A stretch of DNA of 64,000 bases from Monoplex corrugatus (taxonomy: Eukaryota > Mollusca > Gastropoda > Littorinimorpha > Ranellidae), in the NCBI GenBank assembly GCA_030674185.1, contig JAPXFY010000026.1:58645965-58709964 (forward strand), given 5' to 3'. Under the pieces are notes generated by a model. That model made no database searches and was not told the DNA's origin. It worked only from the letters and a program-made list of their open reading frames with translations. Shown here one piece after another: positions 11,873 through 24,092 of the stretch. Numbering within the stretch: position 1 is the first letter of the stretch; every line of letters starts with the position of its first letter. Position numbers and translations under genes: made by a program.

Positions 11873-12289
11873 TAAGATCAGATACAACATCAGACAAAGT
11901 GCACACAGCCAAACCAAGATTGCATTTCACACTCATCCCGTACCATTTTAATATTAATGTTGCAAAGAGAGTCACACATTGAAAATGTACATCACGCACA
12001 TATAGTCTGCCCGTTCTTCTTCATGTTCTGTAGTGTCAGTATCGTATACCGCCGACAATGGATACACAGCTCACAAGCCAACTGAAGGCGAGCACAGCCA
12101 GAAATACGATTCAATTCTTGCAAAAATGTTCATTATGCCAGCTGTGAACTGTAAAGATGATTTCACATCAAGGCAAGAAATATAAAACACAACATGAACA
12201 CACGCTTGAATGTTAAGAGAAAAATAGTTCATCAATCCCATCATTACCGCCACCATCAAAACCACAGGAAAAGAAAACCCGACCCCAAC
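11873..12289. other. Unassigned sequence
   Basis: No repeat or exon is supported. The minus-strand open frame here reads into the 12290 array and has no recognisable domain. Confidence 0.35.
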
Positions 12290-12494
12290 ACTGTCAAGCC
12301 ACACTAACAATCTCCCTTTCTGGCAATAATGTAGACAGCAACATGGGACATGTATGGTCAAGCCACACTAACAATCTCCCTTTCTGGCAATAATGTAGAC
12401 AGCAACATGGGACATCACATGTATGGTCAAGCCACACTAACAATCTCCCTTTCTGGCAATAATGTAGACAGCAACATGGGACATGTATGGTGAT
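12290..12494 (+). repeat. 64-69 bp tandem repeat, three copies
   Basis: Units start CAAGCCACACTAACAATCTC at 12295, 12359 and 12428. The middle unit has an extra five or six bases before GTATGG. Confidence 0.95.
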
Positions 12495-12690
12495 CATCAA
12501 CCTGATGAATTCAAATCTACAACATCACAAAACTTTGAAATGAACGTTGTTACCAGTATTGTGTGTAAATCAGACTGAAATAGGAGTGAACATACAACCA
12601 AAATCAAGGGGGGGGGGGAATCAATCAATGGAGGAGCAATGGCCACAACAACAAAGGTGTTGGGGTGTCAGATTTCCAGTCAGAAGATCT

Positions 12691-12864
12691 CACCCACCTA
12701 GATAGCTCCCAGTGGGTTAACGGACATTTTGTGTCACCCACCTAGATAGCTCCCAGTGGGTTAACGGACATTTTGTGTCACCCACTAGATAGCTCCCAGT
12801 GGGTTAACGGACAGTTTGTGTCACCCACCTAGATAGCTCCCAGTGGGTTAACGGACATTTTGTA
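12691..12864 (+). repeat. 44-bp tandem repeat, four copies
   Basis: Units start CACCCACCTAGATAGCTCCC at 12691, 12735, 12779 and 12822. The array appears to be an expansion inside the dispersed repeat that follows. Confidence 0.93.
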
Positions 12865-13130
12865 GGTAAATGGAAATTTCTCCGATCTTCCAGATCAACA
12901 TTCTGCTTCACTGCTGGTGGCTGAATCCCCTTCATGTGACACATATAGAACAGTACATACGCACATTAAAGATCCTGTAAACATGTCAGCAGTCTGTGTG
13001 GCTTATGGAAACACTACAATACACAGTATGTGCATCAGCCCAAGGCGTAGGTATACAATGCCACACGCTGCAAACATTCAATGCACGCATCAACCCTGTT
13101 ATCAAAATATGTGAACCGCTTCTATCCTGT
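12865..13130 (-). mobile_element. Dispersed gastropod-type repeat, reverse orientation
   Basis: The reverse complement contains an AGGATCTTTAATGTGCGTA-like string, then ACACATGAAGGGGATTCAGC and a GATCTGGAAGATCGGAGAAA stretch. This is the same order as in the copy at about 53600-53720. I associate this motif order with a common mollusc interspersed repeat, from memory. Strongly diverged. Confidence 0.5.
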
Positions 13131-13185
13131 GACCTGTTTACTGAACATAACTTCACAATTGGTCCACAGATACAATTACTGATAA

Positions 13186-13826
13186 ATCAGCTACTGACAT
13201 AACTACTGAGTGTTGTTACCCAACAACAGCTACTGACGTAACTACTGAGTGTTGTTACCCAACAACAGCTACTGACGTAACTACTGAGTGTTGTTACCCA
13301 ACAACAGCTACTGACTAACTACTGAGTGTTGTTACCCAACAACAGCTACTGACATAACTACTGAGTGTTGTTGCCCAACAACAGCTACTGACGTAACTAC
13401 TGAGTGTTGTTACCCAACAACAGCTACTGACGTAACTACTGAGTGTTGTTACCCAACAACAGCTACTGACATAACTACTGAGTGTTGTTGCCCAACAACA
13501 GCTACTGACATAACTACTGAGTGTTGTTACCCAACAACAGCTACTGACGTAACTACTGAGTGTTGTTACCCAACAACAGCTACTGACATAACTACTGAGT
13601 GTTGTTGCCTAACAACAGCTACTGACATAACTACTGAGTGTTGTTACCCAACAACAGCTATGACATAACTACTGAGTGTTGTTGCCCAACAACAGCTACT
13701 GACGTAACTACTGAGTGTTGTTACCCAACAACAGCTACTGACATAACTACTGAGTGTTGTTGCCCAACAACAGCTACTGACGTAACTACTGAGTGTTGTT
13801 ACCCAACAACAGCTATGACATAACTG
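13186..13826 (+). repeat. 39-bp minisatellite with a hairpin in every unit
   Basis: About 16 units of CTACTGACRTAACTACTGAG plus TGTTGTTACCCAACAACAG. TGTTGTT and AACAACA in each unit are perfect inverted repeats around ACCC or GCCC. GTA/TTACCC and ATA/TTGCCC forms are interleaved, which suggests higher-order copying. 39 bp is 13 codons, so a repetitive TTATD-type frame is open until indels break it. Confidence 0.95.
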
Positions 13827-15225
13827 TTACCCAAAAAAGTGAGTCATCATAGCAGCTGTGCACATGCCAATTCCCACTGAGCCAAACACATGGTATACTA
13901 GGATTCAGCCATAACCAGTCAAGAAACAGTTGATGACACAGTCAGTCAATCAATTAAAAAACAAAAACAAAAAAAAAACCCCATGCATTTACAGATTTGG
14001 AAGACAGCAACACAAACTCACTCTGGTCAATCTGAGTCAGTTTTCTCATTATCAAAGACAGAAACACAAACTCACGCTGGTCAATCTGAGTCAGTTTTCT
14101 CATTATCAAAGACAGCAAAAAAGATTCATTAAGCAAATTTTCTTCAGTAAAAAAATTTTTTTTTTCAAAAACGCAACCCAACAATAACAAAATAATCTAG
14201 ACAAACTGACCTCCCAACCCGACAAAACCAACAACAACAACAATAACAAGAAAACTCTACAGGCATGCTGCGCCTTCCATTCAAACCCTGTTTGTTAAGA
14301 TACTGCTGCTGCAAAAACATTTCACATCAAGAGAAAAAGTCTATAAAAAAGAAATGAAAAAATTCACACATAAAATTTCATATCAGCCCTATATATCGCG
14401 GTGAACAAGTGCTTGCCTCCATTCACACATCATGATGGGTTGAACTGTTTCCTCAAAACCACAAACTGATACTGGGCAGCCCAGAGAAAACAAACTGTAC
14501 TGTCACGTTAATATTCTCTCCACAGTATCCCTACATACCGTCAAGCATTCTATACATGGCATAAATTACCTGATGGCCTTTCTTCTTTCCCAATCTAACA
14601 AACACAGTTTCATTCTGCTTCATGATGTGTGTGTTAGTGTGTGTGTTAACCTGTATTCCAGTTCTGTTAACAGTATGTGTAGTAGAACACCCAAACACAC
14701 ACACTAATTATACAACAATTAGGGAAAAAAACGTGTGTATTTGCATATGTATGTGTGCATAATGTGCATACATGCATGCATACTTGTAACTGTGTGCAAG
14801 GATTTCTCAACTGTGTGTATCCATGGATTTAAACCAATACCAGACACGGACTTGTTGTCTACGCAAGTTTGTGTTTTGGTATGGCACCTGTGACATTAGT
14901 GCATACGGAATTCGTTCCCAAACGCGGAGACATCATCTTGAGAAACGGAAACTGTTGTCTACATTGACAGACAACAACCAGAACTATAAGGGGATAATGT
15001 ATAGAAATATTCAACGCTAGCGACAGCAAACAGTCCACGCAGTCCAGCTTATAGACAGATTATGTACCATTCACACAGGTATGACAGGAATGCCAAGCAC
15101 GTAAGGCTGATCAGGAACAGATCAAAGTGGAATTTACAGCAAGTTGCCGTCCTCCATGTGGCAACATCGAACACACCTGTCAAGCTGTGAAGGTCTAAAG
15201 AACAAACCGAACAGAATTTACACGT
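13827..15225. other. Unassigned; contains a 54-bp duplication
   Basis: At 14002-14116 two 54-bp units (CACAAACTCACKCTGGTCAA) are tandem. Elsewhere I see only homopolymers and simple CA/GT-like tracts near 14630-14770. No gene is recognised. Confidence 0.4.
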
Positions 15226-15287
15226 GAGGGAATCAAAGGGTTAAGTTTTTGCCGTTGGTGGACAGGGTACGGGAGTCGAAGGGTTAA
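15226..15287 (+). repeat. Palindromic hairpin family P, half unit
   Basis: One and a half direct units (GGGTTAAGTTTTTGCCGTTG then GGGAGTCGAAGGGTTAAA) without the inverted arm. Confidence 0.85.
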
Positions 15288-15441
15288 ATCAAGTAAAACA
15301 GTTTCTGCCCAAAGCTGGCTCAGACCTGCATATACAAATGTAAGATTAAAAGAAGACTTTTCCTCACATCTTTCCTTTCATTTAAGACTTGAAATACGGA
15401 TACAGAATAGAAAAATACAATGCAGAAATAAATGACTGTCT

Positions 15442-16526
15442 CTAGATTCTAAACACACTGGTATAACTTTATACCAAACTGTTTTCACCTTCAAGCACAC
15501 ACTGGTATAACTATAATTATACCAAACTGTTTTCACCATCAAGCACACACTGGTATAACTATAATTATACCAAACTGTTTTCACCATCAAGCACACACTG
15601 GTATAACTTTAATTATACCAAACTGTTTTCACCATCAAGCACACACTGGTATAACTATAATTATACCAAACTGTTTTCACCATCAAGCACACACTGGTAT
15701 AACTTTATACCAAACTGTTTTCACCTTCAAGCACACACTGGTATAACTGTATACCAAACTGTTTTCACCATCAAGCACACACTGGTATAACTGTATACCA
15801 AACTATTTTCACCTTCAAGCACACACTGGTATAACTGTATACCAAACTATTTTCACCTTCAAGCACACACTGGTATAACTTTATACCAAACTGTTTTCAC
15901 CATCAAGCACACACTGGTATAACTCTATACCAAACTATTTTCATCTTCAAGCACACACTGGTATAACTGTATACCAAACTATTTTCACCTTCAAGCACAC
16001 ACTGGTATAACTCTATACCAAACTATTTTCATCTTCAAGCACACACTGGTATAACTGTATACCAAACTATTTTCACCTTCAAGCACACACTGGTATAACT
16101 GTATACCAAACTATTTTCATCTTCAAGCACACACTGGTATAAACTCTATACCAAACTATTTTCACCTTCAAGCACACACTGGTATAACTCTATACCAAAC
16201 TATTTTCACCTTCAAGCACACACTGGTATAACTGTATACCAAACTATTTTCACCTTCAAGCACACACTGGTATAACTGTATACCAAACTATTTTCACCTT
16301 CAAGCACACACTGGTATAACTGTATACCAAACTATTTTCATCTTCAAGCACACACTGGTATAACTGTATACCAAACTATTTTCACCTTCAAGCACACACT
16401 GGTATAACTGTATACCAAACTATTTTCACCTTCAAGCACACACTGGTATAACTCTATACCAAACTATTTTCACCTTCAAGCACACACTGGTATAACTGTA
16501 TACCAAACTATTTTCACCTTCAAGCC
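15442..16526 (+). repeat. 44-bp minisatellite with a conserved hairpin
   Basis: About 24 units of CAAGCACACACTGGTATAAC, TGTATACCAAACTATTTTCA and CCTT. TGGTATA and TATACCA pair perfectly in nearly every unit. The loop between them varies (ACTG, ACTC, ACTT) and expands to CTATAA or CTTTAA with 8-bp arms in the first six units. Confidence 0.96.
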
Positions 16527-17512
16527 AGCTTTGTTAAATAAGAGTGCTAAAAAAAACAAAAAAAAAAAACAAATCAAATTATATAAGAAAATTATCATCC
16601 ACTAAATATCTTAAAAGTTATTCACCACTTATGAAATCTCAAGAAAACAAATCTTTTTTGTAGGTCTACACTTACTTGGAGGAAATTATACAGATCTAGA
16701 ATAGTTGTAGCTAAAATAGATGTATACAGCTGTTTTGAATGTAAAATATGTGTACAGATATATATATATATATTCAACGCTCAGCAAATTAGAGCGAACC
16801 AACCAATTGTGAAAATTGGATGCTGTTCATGTTCATGACAATTGCTGGGGAAACGCCGAGGAGGTCAAGATCATTTGTAACATCAGCCTTCAGAGTCAGG
16901 GTTCTGCAGATGTTTCCCTTTTGACCTGTTACTAGTGTTGCAATTCAGGACCTCTTGATCTATCAAATCTAAAAGCAGTAAGAAACTCTGGGGAGAGCCA
17001 GACAGCAGAAGGTCCTCAGAGGAGAAACCCACGTCAAGCAAGTGTTTCGGCCCTTAACCAGGGCTTAAAACGTTCCGCGTCTGGGCGGAATACCGCGATT
17101 TCGGTTTGTCAAAAAAAAAAAAAAAAAAAAAAAAAAGGAGCAAGGCATCCATGATCGGCTTGCAAGCGTTCATAGCAACGGCGCGCAAGTTATGGCCCCT
17201 GATTTTTCTTGGAAGAAGTTTCCGGTCGGACTTCTTGGTTTTTAAAAACATTTTCCGCTGGGAGCATGCCCCCGGACCCCCCTATTTAAGCCCCGCTTAA
17301 CTCCTGACACTGTAAGGGGGCCGGACCACATCCAGGTCATGACTGCTGGTTGCCCCTTCTGCTGTCGCCATTCTAAAATACTTAATTCAGTGTATGTTCT
17401 CATCAGTTACTCTGTAGATCAAATAACTTTTGTATACATTTTTGTACATATGTACTGTACATGTGTCTACTACGTATGAGTGTGTGTGTATAGATGTAGG
17501 ATGTGTATGTTC

Positions 17513-17525
<13 letters not shown>
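16527..17525. other. Unassigned; poly-A and AT simple repeats
   Basis: (TA)n lies near 16758 and 17515, and a 27-base A run lies at 17111-17137. The unusually GC-rich stretch 17020-17340 could be a transposon fragment, but I cannot classify it. Confidence 0.35.

Positions 17526-17566
<41 letters not shown>
17526..17566 (+). repeat. (GT)n microsatellite
   Basis: Pure GT run next to a TA run. Confidence 0.95.
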
Positions 17567-18097
17567 ACACACATGTGTGACTGCGTGTGTGCGTTTACAT
17601 TTTTCGTTATATTCAAACACCATTGTAACATAAGGAACATAACACACTAAAAACAAGTTGAAAAAAAAAAAGTTGGATCAGAACAAGGAACTGTTAACCT
17701 CCATCAAAGTAACTCAGCAGCTGTGCGTCTCCCCTGGTGGGTGGCCCCGTAGAAGCCTGACATCTCTGACTGCCATGAGCTTCAACACACTGGGATTTCC
17801 ACTGAGTGAACATGAGGTTGGTGGCGTGTCATGGAGCAGGGAAACACAGTCTGGGGATCAATGCACTCAGATAGTGCAGAACTTGGGACAGAAAAAGAAA
17901 AGTGCCAAAAGTGGAATGCCCGGCAGTTCTGGTCAACAGCACAGCTACAGCAGGAATGGATAAAATGGGGCAGCTCCATCCCTTCCACTTCCACTTCGTA
18001 TGGTGCATGACAGTCATAAATCCACTACTCCTACATGTCTATATATTACTATGAATCATCTACGTAGAACCCGTTTTAACAGCAACACATGATTGTT
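17567..18097. other. Unassigned; weak minus-strand cysteine-rich frame
   Basis: A minus-strand frame at 17782-17994 contains CAVDQNCRAFHF, which resembles part of a PAN/apple-type domain. It is short and has no supported splice sites. It could be a fragment of a host exon, a pseudogene or chance. Confidence 0.2.
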
Positions 18098-18200
18098 GAT
18101 GTTTACAGCCCAGCCGACTGCGCAGAGCCATATCAGGGCTACAACCGCTTCAAAACATACACAACTAGCACACAAGATATACAAATGGAAAATTAATTAA
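18098..18200 (+). mobile_element. Fragment of dispersed element D2 (start only)
   Basis: Matches the first 100 bases of the D2 copies at 38640, 47608 and 51127 (CAGCCCAGCCGACTGCGCAG, then AGGGCTACAACCGCTTCAAA). Confidence 0.8.
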
Positions 18201-18201
18201 A

Positions 18202-18390
18202 CCGTTGACTCCCGCACCCTATCCACCAACTGCAAAAACTGAACCTTTTGACTTCCTCACCCTATCCACCAGATTCCTGAGGAAGCTGGTGGACAGGGTG
18301 AGGGAGTCAAAGGGTTAAGTTTTGGCTTTGCTGGCATGGTTGACAATGCAGGATGATGGTGGACACAGTGCGGGAGTCGAAGGGTTAAGA
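18202..18390. repeat. Palindromic hairpin family P, locus 4a
   Basis: Inverted units, then an imperfect palindrome at about 18234-18322 centred on CCTGAGG (the usual CTGCAG centre is lost), then a direct unit. Confidence 0.88.
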
Positions 18391-18537
18391 CTTATCCCTC
18401 TCATTCTCCCCCACAGACAAAATAAAAACAAACAAAAAAAACACACACACACACACACAAAAACAACCACCACCAAACAAACAACGAACTATATGGTGGA
18501 CTGTGACCTGTGTGCAAACAGACTTAAACTGAATCAC

Positions 18538-18732
18538 TTTAACCCTTTGATTCCCGCACCCTATCCACCAACTGCAAAAACTTAACCCTTTGACTCCCGC
18601 ACCCTATCCACCAGCTTCCTGCAGGAAGCTGATGGACAGGGTGAGGGAGTCAAAGGGTTAAGTTTTTGCTTTGAAAACATGGTTGACAGTGAAGGACGCC
18701 AATGGACATTGTGCAGGAATCAAAGGGTTAAG
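18538..18732. repeat. Palindromic hairpin family P, locus 4b
   Basis: A palindrome of about 48-bp arms centred on CTGCAG at 18619-18624, with a few mismatches (CACCAGC opposite GCTGATG, and TATCC opposite GGACA). It is preceded by an inverted half unit and followed by a diverged direct unit. Confidence 0.9.
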
Positions 18733-19076
18733 GAAGTGTCTTCTTGCAGAACTGTGCCATAAACACACATGCATGAGCACCCGACACAGCAAAACATAAA
18801 ATGAAGATGTAATTCCATCTCTCTCCTGATCCAACATCTCTCCTACTTAATTCTGTTTTGTTTGAGACGAGCGATTTGGTCTACTGAACGAGTACAATGC
18901 ACGATAATATGTCATTTGGGGAAATAAAAAACTGGAAAGCTTGAAGCATGATGATCAAGGCTTAACAGACCAACACCTAAAATCTCTCTCACACACACAC
19001 ACACACATGAATACACTCAGTCTTAAAAACAAGTATAACACAGTAACACTTGTTATCACAGCTGCAATCAAGACTG

Positions 19077-19078
<2 letters not shown>
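18733..19078. other. Unassigned sequence
   Basis: No element recognised. A short (CA)n lies at about 18991-19007. Confidence 0.4.
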
Positions 19079-19119
<41 letters not shown>

Positions 19120-19430
19120 TGTGTGTGTGTGTGCGTATGTGTGTGTGTGTTTGTGTTTGTATGTGTGTGTGCATGCATACGCATGTATGTCTGCATGCGA
19201 TAGCACATGTACACCCACATAGTCTACACGTGTATATATGCAATATGTACATTATGAATGTATTAATCTGCTTATATGTGTGCATGCATGTAAGTGTGAG
19301 TGAGTGTGTGTGCGTGTGTGTATGTATGTGTGTGTGTGTGTGTGTGCGTGTGTGTGTGCGTGTGTGTGTGTGTGTGTGTGCGTGTGTGTGTGCGTGTGTG
19401 TGTGTGTGTGTGTGCGCTAGTATGCTTGTG
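19079..19430 (+). repeat. (TG)n-rich block
   Basis: Two TG-dinucleotide tracts (about 19079-19170 and 19283-19420) are separated by TG-rich degenerate sequence. Open frames here are Val-Cys or Thr-His runs with no coding value. Confidence 0.95.
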
Positions 19431-19534
19431 TGCAGCTGTACATTTCCGCAGACCTTGTACTCAAACAAAAACTTGTTAACACGCTGTTTGTGATAGAGTG
19501 GTAAACAAGCTGGCTTTTGATGTGCGTGCGTCAC

Positions 19535-20315
19535 AAAATACAACAGTATTCCTGATACACTTGCCTGACAACAAACACTGTGTACAAAATACAACAGTAT
19601 TCCTGATACACTTGCCTGACAACAAAACACTGTGTATAAAATACAACAGTAGTCCTGATACACTTGCCTGACAACAAAACACTGTGTATAAAATACAACA
19701 GTAGTCCTGATACACTTGCCTGACAACAAAACACTGTGTATAAAATACAACAGTAGTCCTGATACACTTGCCTGACAACAAAACACTGTGTACAAAATAC
19801 AACAGTAGTCCTGATACACTTGCCTGACAACAAAACACTGTGTACAAAATACAACAGTAGTCCTGATACACTTGCCTGACAACAAAACACTGTGCACAAA
19901 ATACAACAGTAGTCCTGATACACTTGCCTGACAACAAAACACTGTGTATAAAATACAACAGTAGTCCTGATACACTTGCCTGACGACAGAACACTGTGTA
20001 CAAAATACAACAGTAGTCCTGATACACTTGCCTGACGACAGAACACTGTGTACAAAATACAACAGTAGTCCTGATACACTTGCCTGACGACAGAACACTG
20101 TGTACAAAATACAACAGTAGTCCTGATACACTTGCCTGACAACAAAACACTGTGTACAAAATACAACAGTATTCCTGATACACTTGCCTGACAACAAAAC
20201 ACTGTGTACAAAATACAACAGTATTCCTGATACACTTGCCTGACAACAAAACACTGTGTATAAAATACAACAGTATTCCTGATACACTTGCCTGATGACA
20301 AAACACTGTATAAAA
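19535..20315 (+). repeat. 52-bp minisatellite
   Basis: About 15 units of TACAACAGTAGTCCTGATAC, ACTTGCCTGACAACAAAACA and CTGTGTATAAAA. The unit has no stop in any minus-strand frame, and 52 bp is not divisible by 3. So three overlapping minus-strand frames of 265-432 codons are open at once. They are by-products of the array. Confidence 0.97.
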
Positions 20316-20461
20316 GACAGCTATTCACTAGGAGTTAGCAGAATTGCCAAGGATGTGACATTTCTGTGTCCTGGGATCTTCATCAAGCTGAGTGTAGGCT
20401 GTGTTCCGGCATCTAAAAATCACACTTCAAGATGAACATCTGAGAAGCATTAGAAACTATG

Positions 20462-20735
20462 TAAGGCAAGCCATTTCTATCTCTTTGCTGCAATGTTTTT
20501 GGCTACCAACAAATTTGAGAATCCCTAGAAAGTATTAAGGCAAGTCATCTTACTCTCTTTGCTGCAAACAGTATTGGCTACCAACAAATTTGAGAATCCC
20601 TAGAAACTATGTACGGCAAGTCATCTTACTCTCTTTGCTGCAAACAGTATTGGCTACCAACAAATTTGAGAATCCCTAGAAACTATGTACGGCAAGCCGT
20701 CTTAATCCCTTTGCTGTGAATGTTTTTGGCTACTG
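20462..20735 (+). repeat. 76-bp tandem repeat, about 3.6 copies
   Basis: GGCTACCAACAAATTTGAGA recurs at 20501, 20576 and 20652, with a partial unit at 20728. Confidence 0.93.
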
Positions 20736-21251
20736 TGTACGCTATGAAAACGTCTGCTTAATGATTTCTGTTCACTCACATCTCCAGAACTATTACAGAT
20801 CACAAAAGCATTCCTCGAATGAAACAGAAATGAGTAAACATTCTTTTTAAAATAATATAATCTGCACATACTGAACCACGTTTTCACAAAGGGACTTGGC
20901 AGAGGCTGACAATCTTCATAAGAAACATCACCCAGCCGTGTTTTTTCCACATCAACATTTGGGTCATTGGCACTGAAAGCCAAAATCTTTATCATTATCC
21001 ATATTATGAAGTTCATCTTCTAATATTTCCTCAACCTCTATGCCACCGCTGGTGAACAGCTCTAAGTCACTGTTAGTACTGTTCAGCAGCAACAGCAGAG
21101 TCCACAAGAACTCTTAATTTAAGTTTCTTAACATCAGTAATGACCAAAATATTCAAGCTTGTACTTCAGATAGAAAAAAGCTACCAGGATACTAAATGTT
21201 CTAACCTGGTAGTGGATGTTTCTACAATGCTGGGAGAAACATCAAAACCGC
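20736..21251 (-). other. Unassigned; possible degraded coding sequence
   Basis: On the minus strand, adjacent stretches in different frames look protein-like: an acidic stretch containing GGIEVEEILEDEL at about 20960-21060, and DPNVDVEKTRLGDVSYEDC at about 20905-20960. A frame change between them suggests a pseudogene or a transposase relic. I cannot assign a family. Confidence 0.25.
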
Positions 21252-21452
21252 TCTATCTGATGTAGGCTACAACATTACTCTATCTGATGTAGGCTACAAC
21301 ATTACTCTATCTGATGTAGGCTACAACATTACTCTATCTGATGTAGGCTACAACATTACTCTATCTGATGTAGGCTACAACATTACTCTATCTGATGTAG
21401 GTTACATTACTCTATCTGATGTAGGCTACAACATTACTCTATCTGATGTACA
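21252..21452 (+). repeat. 27-bp minisatellite
   Basis: Seven to eight units of TCTATCTGATGTAGGCTACAACATTAC. One unit has lost a few bases near 21410. Confidence 0.95.
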
Positions 21453-21514
21453 ATGTATGTCAACTAGGTCATCAGAGCAGCGAAGAAATCTGACACACTG
21501 GAATCAGGCTCCCA

Positions 21515-21955
21515 AGCCTGTAATAACAATAATAATAATAAATCACTTTAAAATAGCGCTATTCTCCTACACATAGGTAAGACTCACTGCGCTTTACATT
21601 AATTAGTTCATTTTTCCCAATCAGCCCTATACCTAGTGGTCGATTATACCAACTTCTACTCCTAGTCATTCACCCCCCTCCCTCAACACACACACTAGCA
21701 CATCTGTTGCAAGCAAGTACTAATATATACATTACTGAATCAGAAAGATCAAAAATCATGTTTCATCACTGGTAGTATTTATCAAAAAGATGAGTTTTGA
21801 GGCCCGCCTTGAAAGAAGGAAGAGATGATGAACAGCGGAGAGAAAAAAGCAGATCGTTCCAGACAAGTGGGGCCTGGCAACGGAAGGCTCGGTGTCCTAT
21901 GGTTTCACAGGTGGTCACAACAAGCGAACACCGTTCAGCCAACACAAACAGGACC
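21515..21955 (+). mobile_element. Unclassified dispersed-element fragment
   Basis: An (ATA)n start at about 21525 is followed by TAGCGCTATTCTCCTACAC and GCGCTTTACATTAATTAG. Further on, GATGAGTTTTGAGGCCCGCC lies at 21789 and ATCGTTCCAGACAAGTGGGG at 21853. I recognise this order as typical of invertebrate retroelement or SINE 3' ends in reverse orientation, from memory. No second copy is in this window. Confidence 0.45.
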
Positions 21956-22838
21956 TGTCACACAACCAGCCACCTGGCCTGACCAACACCTCATCACCAC
22001 CTCCCTGTCACACAACCAGCCACCTGGCCTGACCAACACCTCATCACCACCTCCCTGTCACACAACCAGCCACCTGGCCTGACCAACACCTCATCACCAC
22101 CTCCCTGTCACACAACCAGCCACCTGGCCTGACCAACACCTCATCACCACCTCCCTGTCACACAACCAACCACCTGGCCTGACCAACACCTCATCACCAC
22201 CTCCCTGTCACACAACCAACCACCTGGCCTGACCAACACCTCATCACCACCTCCCTGTCACACAGCCAGCCACTGGCCTGACCAACACCTCATCACCACC
22301 TCCCTGTCACACAACCAGCCACCTGGCCTGACCAACACCTCATCACCACCTCCCTGTCACACAACCAGCCACCTGGCTGACCAACACCTCATCACCACCT
22401 CCCTGTCACACAACCAGCCACTGGCCTGACCAACACCTCATCACCACCTCCCTGTCACACAACCAACCACCTGGCCTGACCAACACCTCATCACCACCTC
22501 CCTGTCACACAACCAGCCACCTGGCCTGACCAACACCTCATCACCACCTCCCTGTCACACAACCAGCCACCTGGCCTGACCAACACCTCATCACCACCTC
22601 CCTGTCACACAGCCTACCACCTGGCCTGACCAACACCTCATCACCACCTCCCTGTCACACAGCCAACCACCTGGCCTGACCAACACCTCATCACCACCTC
22701 CCTGTCACACAGCCAACCACCTGGCCTGACCAACACCTCATCACCACCTCCCTGTCACACAGCCAACCACCTGGCCTGACCAACACCTCATCACCACCTC
22801 CCTGTCACACAACCAGCCACCTGACCTGACCAACACCT
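21956..22838 (+). repeat. 50-bp minisatellite
   Basis: About 17 units of CACACAACCAGCCACCTGGC, CTGACCAACACCTCATCACC and ACCTCCCTGT. It is C-rich on this strand. Variants AACCAAC, AGCCAAC and AGCCTAC cluster in neighbouring units, so it expanded locally. Confidence 0.97.
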
Positions 22839-23999
22839 CATGAGACTAAAACATCACCTCCCAAACAAACCTGTCAGTAAGGTTTCGGTTTCAGTTTCAG
22901 TTTCTCAAGATGACGTCTCTGCGCTCGGAACAAATTCCATATGCACTATTGTCACAGGTGCCATGTGTATGGTGACCGTAGCACAAGCCTTAAGCCTGCA
23001 CATAAACCCACGAGCTGGCCAGGTCCTGAGGCCCTACCTAGATCTGAAGAATGTTAAAAACAGCAATTATCTTTCATTGTACTTACACTTATCCCTAATG
23101 CTATTGTAAAAGCAGATAGCACTAACAGTACCAAATAGAAGAATGTTGGAAAAAACAACAAAAAACCCCATTTATCTTTCATTTTTCTTGCTGTTCTTGC
23201 ACATGTCACCACAGTAGAGATCACCAAATGGAAAAGACAAACCTGAGTGCTTTTACCTAAGGACTGCCAAATGATTAATAGTCAGTAAGATACTTCACAA
23301 GACAAGCCTGAATGCTTATACTTCAGGACTGCCAAATGATTAATAGTCAGTAAGATACTTCATAAAGAACATGGTGGCCTTGGTTATCTGTGTACATCCA
23401 TAAAATATACAGTAGATTAAAATCATTATCTGCATGTGTACAGAATAGCCAAAAAAATGCGTACACACATACCCATTAGAAAATGTGAAATGTTAAAAAT
23501 GCTTAATTCAATTGCACCAAACAAAATGTAATATGATTAATGTTCTTTTCTTCATTCCATTCTCTCTGTCTCTTCCACATGTACATACACACATAGCTAG
23601 CTATAGAAACACATGCACATCAAACACAAACACATTCGTATGCATACATACTCCTTTGGCCTTGGAAAACTGGGCTCATTACTTTAAAAGAGAGGTTTTG
23701 CAACAATACAAAACTACACATCACAATGATAACAGAAAAATAATGGCAACACACACACAAACACATACCCCCACACAGACACCACAAATAACAAGCTTTA
23801 GTTACATTAAAACAAAAACAAAACAAACAGAAAAAAGAACAAAACAGAAGACAAAAAGAACAGAAAATCACTAAAACGGCCTTACAATCATAACACACAC
23901 ATAGAAACAGCTTCAGCCAAAAAAAAAATTTTTTTACATGATCAAAAATATAAACAACTTGCTCAAACCAAGAAAAAAAAAATCTCTACAACAAGCAGT
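22839..23999. other. Unassigned; contains a 65-bp duplication
   Basis: Two 65-bp units (GGACTGCCAAATGATTAATA at 23261 and 23326) lie at about 23236-23362. A stretch near 22875-22925 (CAGTTTCTCAAGATGACGTC) resembles a dispersed-repeat start, but I cannot confirm it. The rest is AT-rich with CA-rich simple tracts. Confidence 0.35.
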
Positions 24000-24092
24000 A
24001 GTTAGAAAAGATAACACTGTTAGCTTTGTTCGTTACAGCGCCAGACTCATAACGCATTATTCAGGGTCAACTCTCAGGCCGGCAGAAGATAT

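Noticed and set aside
12506..12516. CCTGATGAATTC as part of a hammerhead or other ribozyme core
   Set aside because: No GAAA box or flanking stems follow at the required spacing.
17030..17090. GTTTCGGCCCTTAACCAGGGC as a retroelement ribozyme end
   Set aside because: The hairpin with GAAAC on the minus strand resembles such ends, but the CUGANGA box is absent and no coding end lies nearby.
19476..20328. Three overlapping minus-strand open frames of 265-432 codons
   Set aside because: They translate the 52-bp minisatellite, which has no stop in any minus frame. The same peptide appears in all three, shifted, so this is not a gene.
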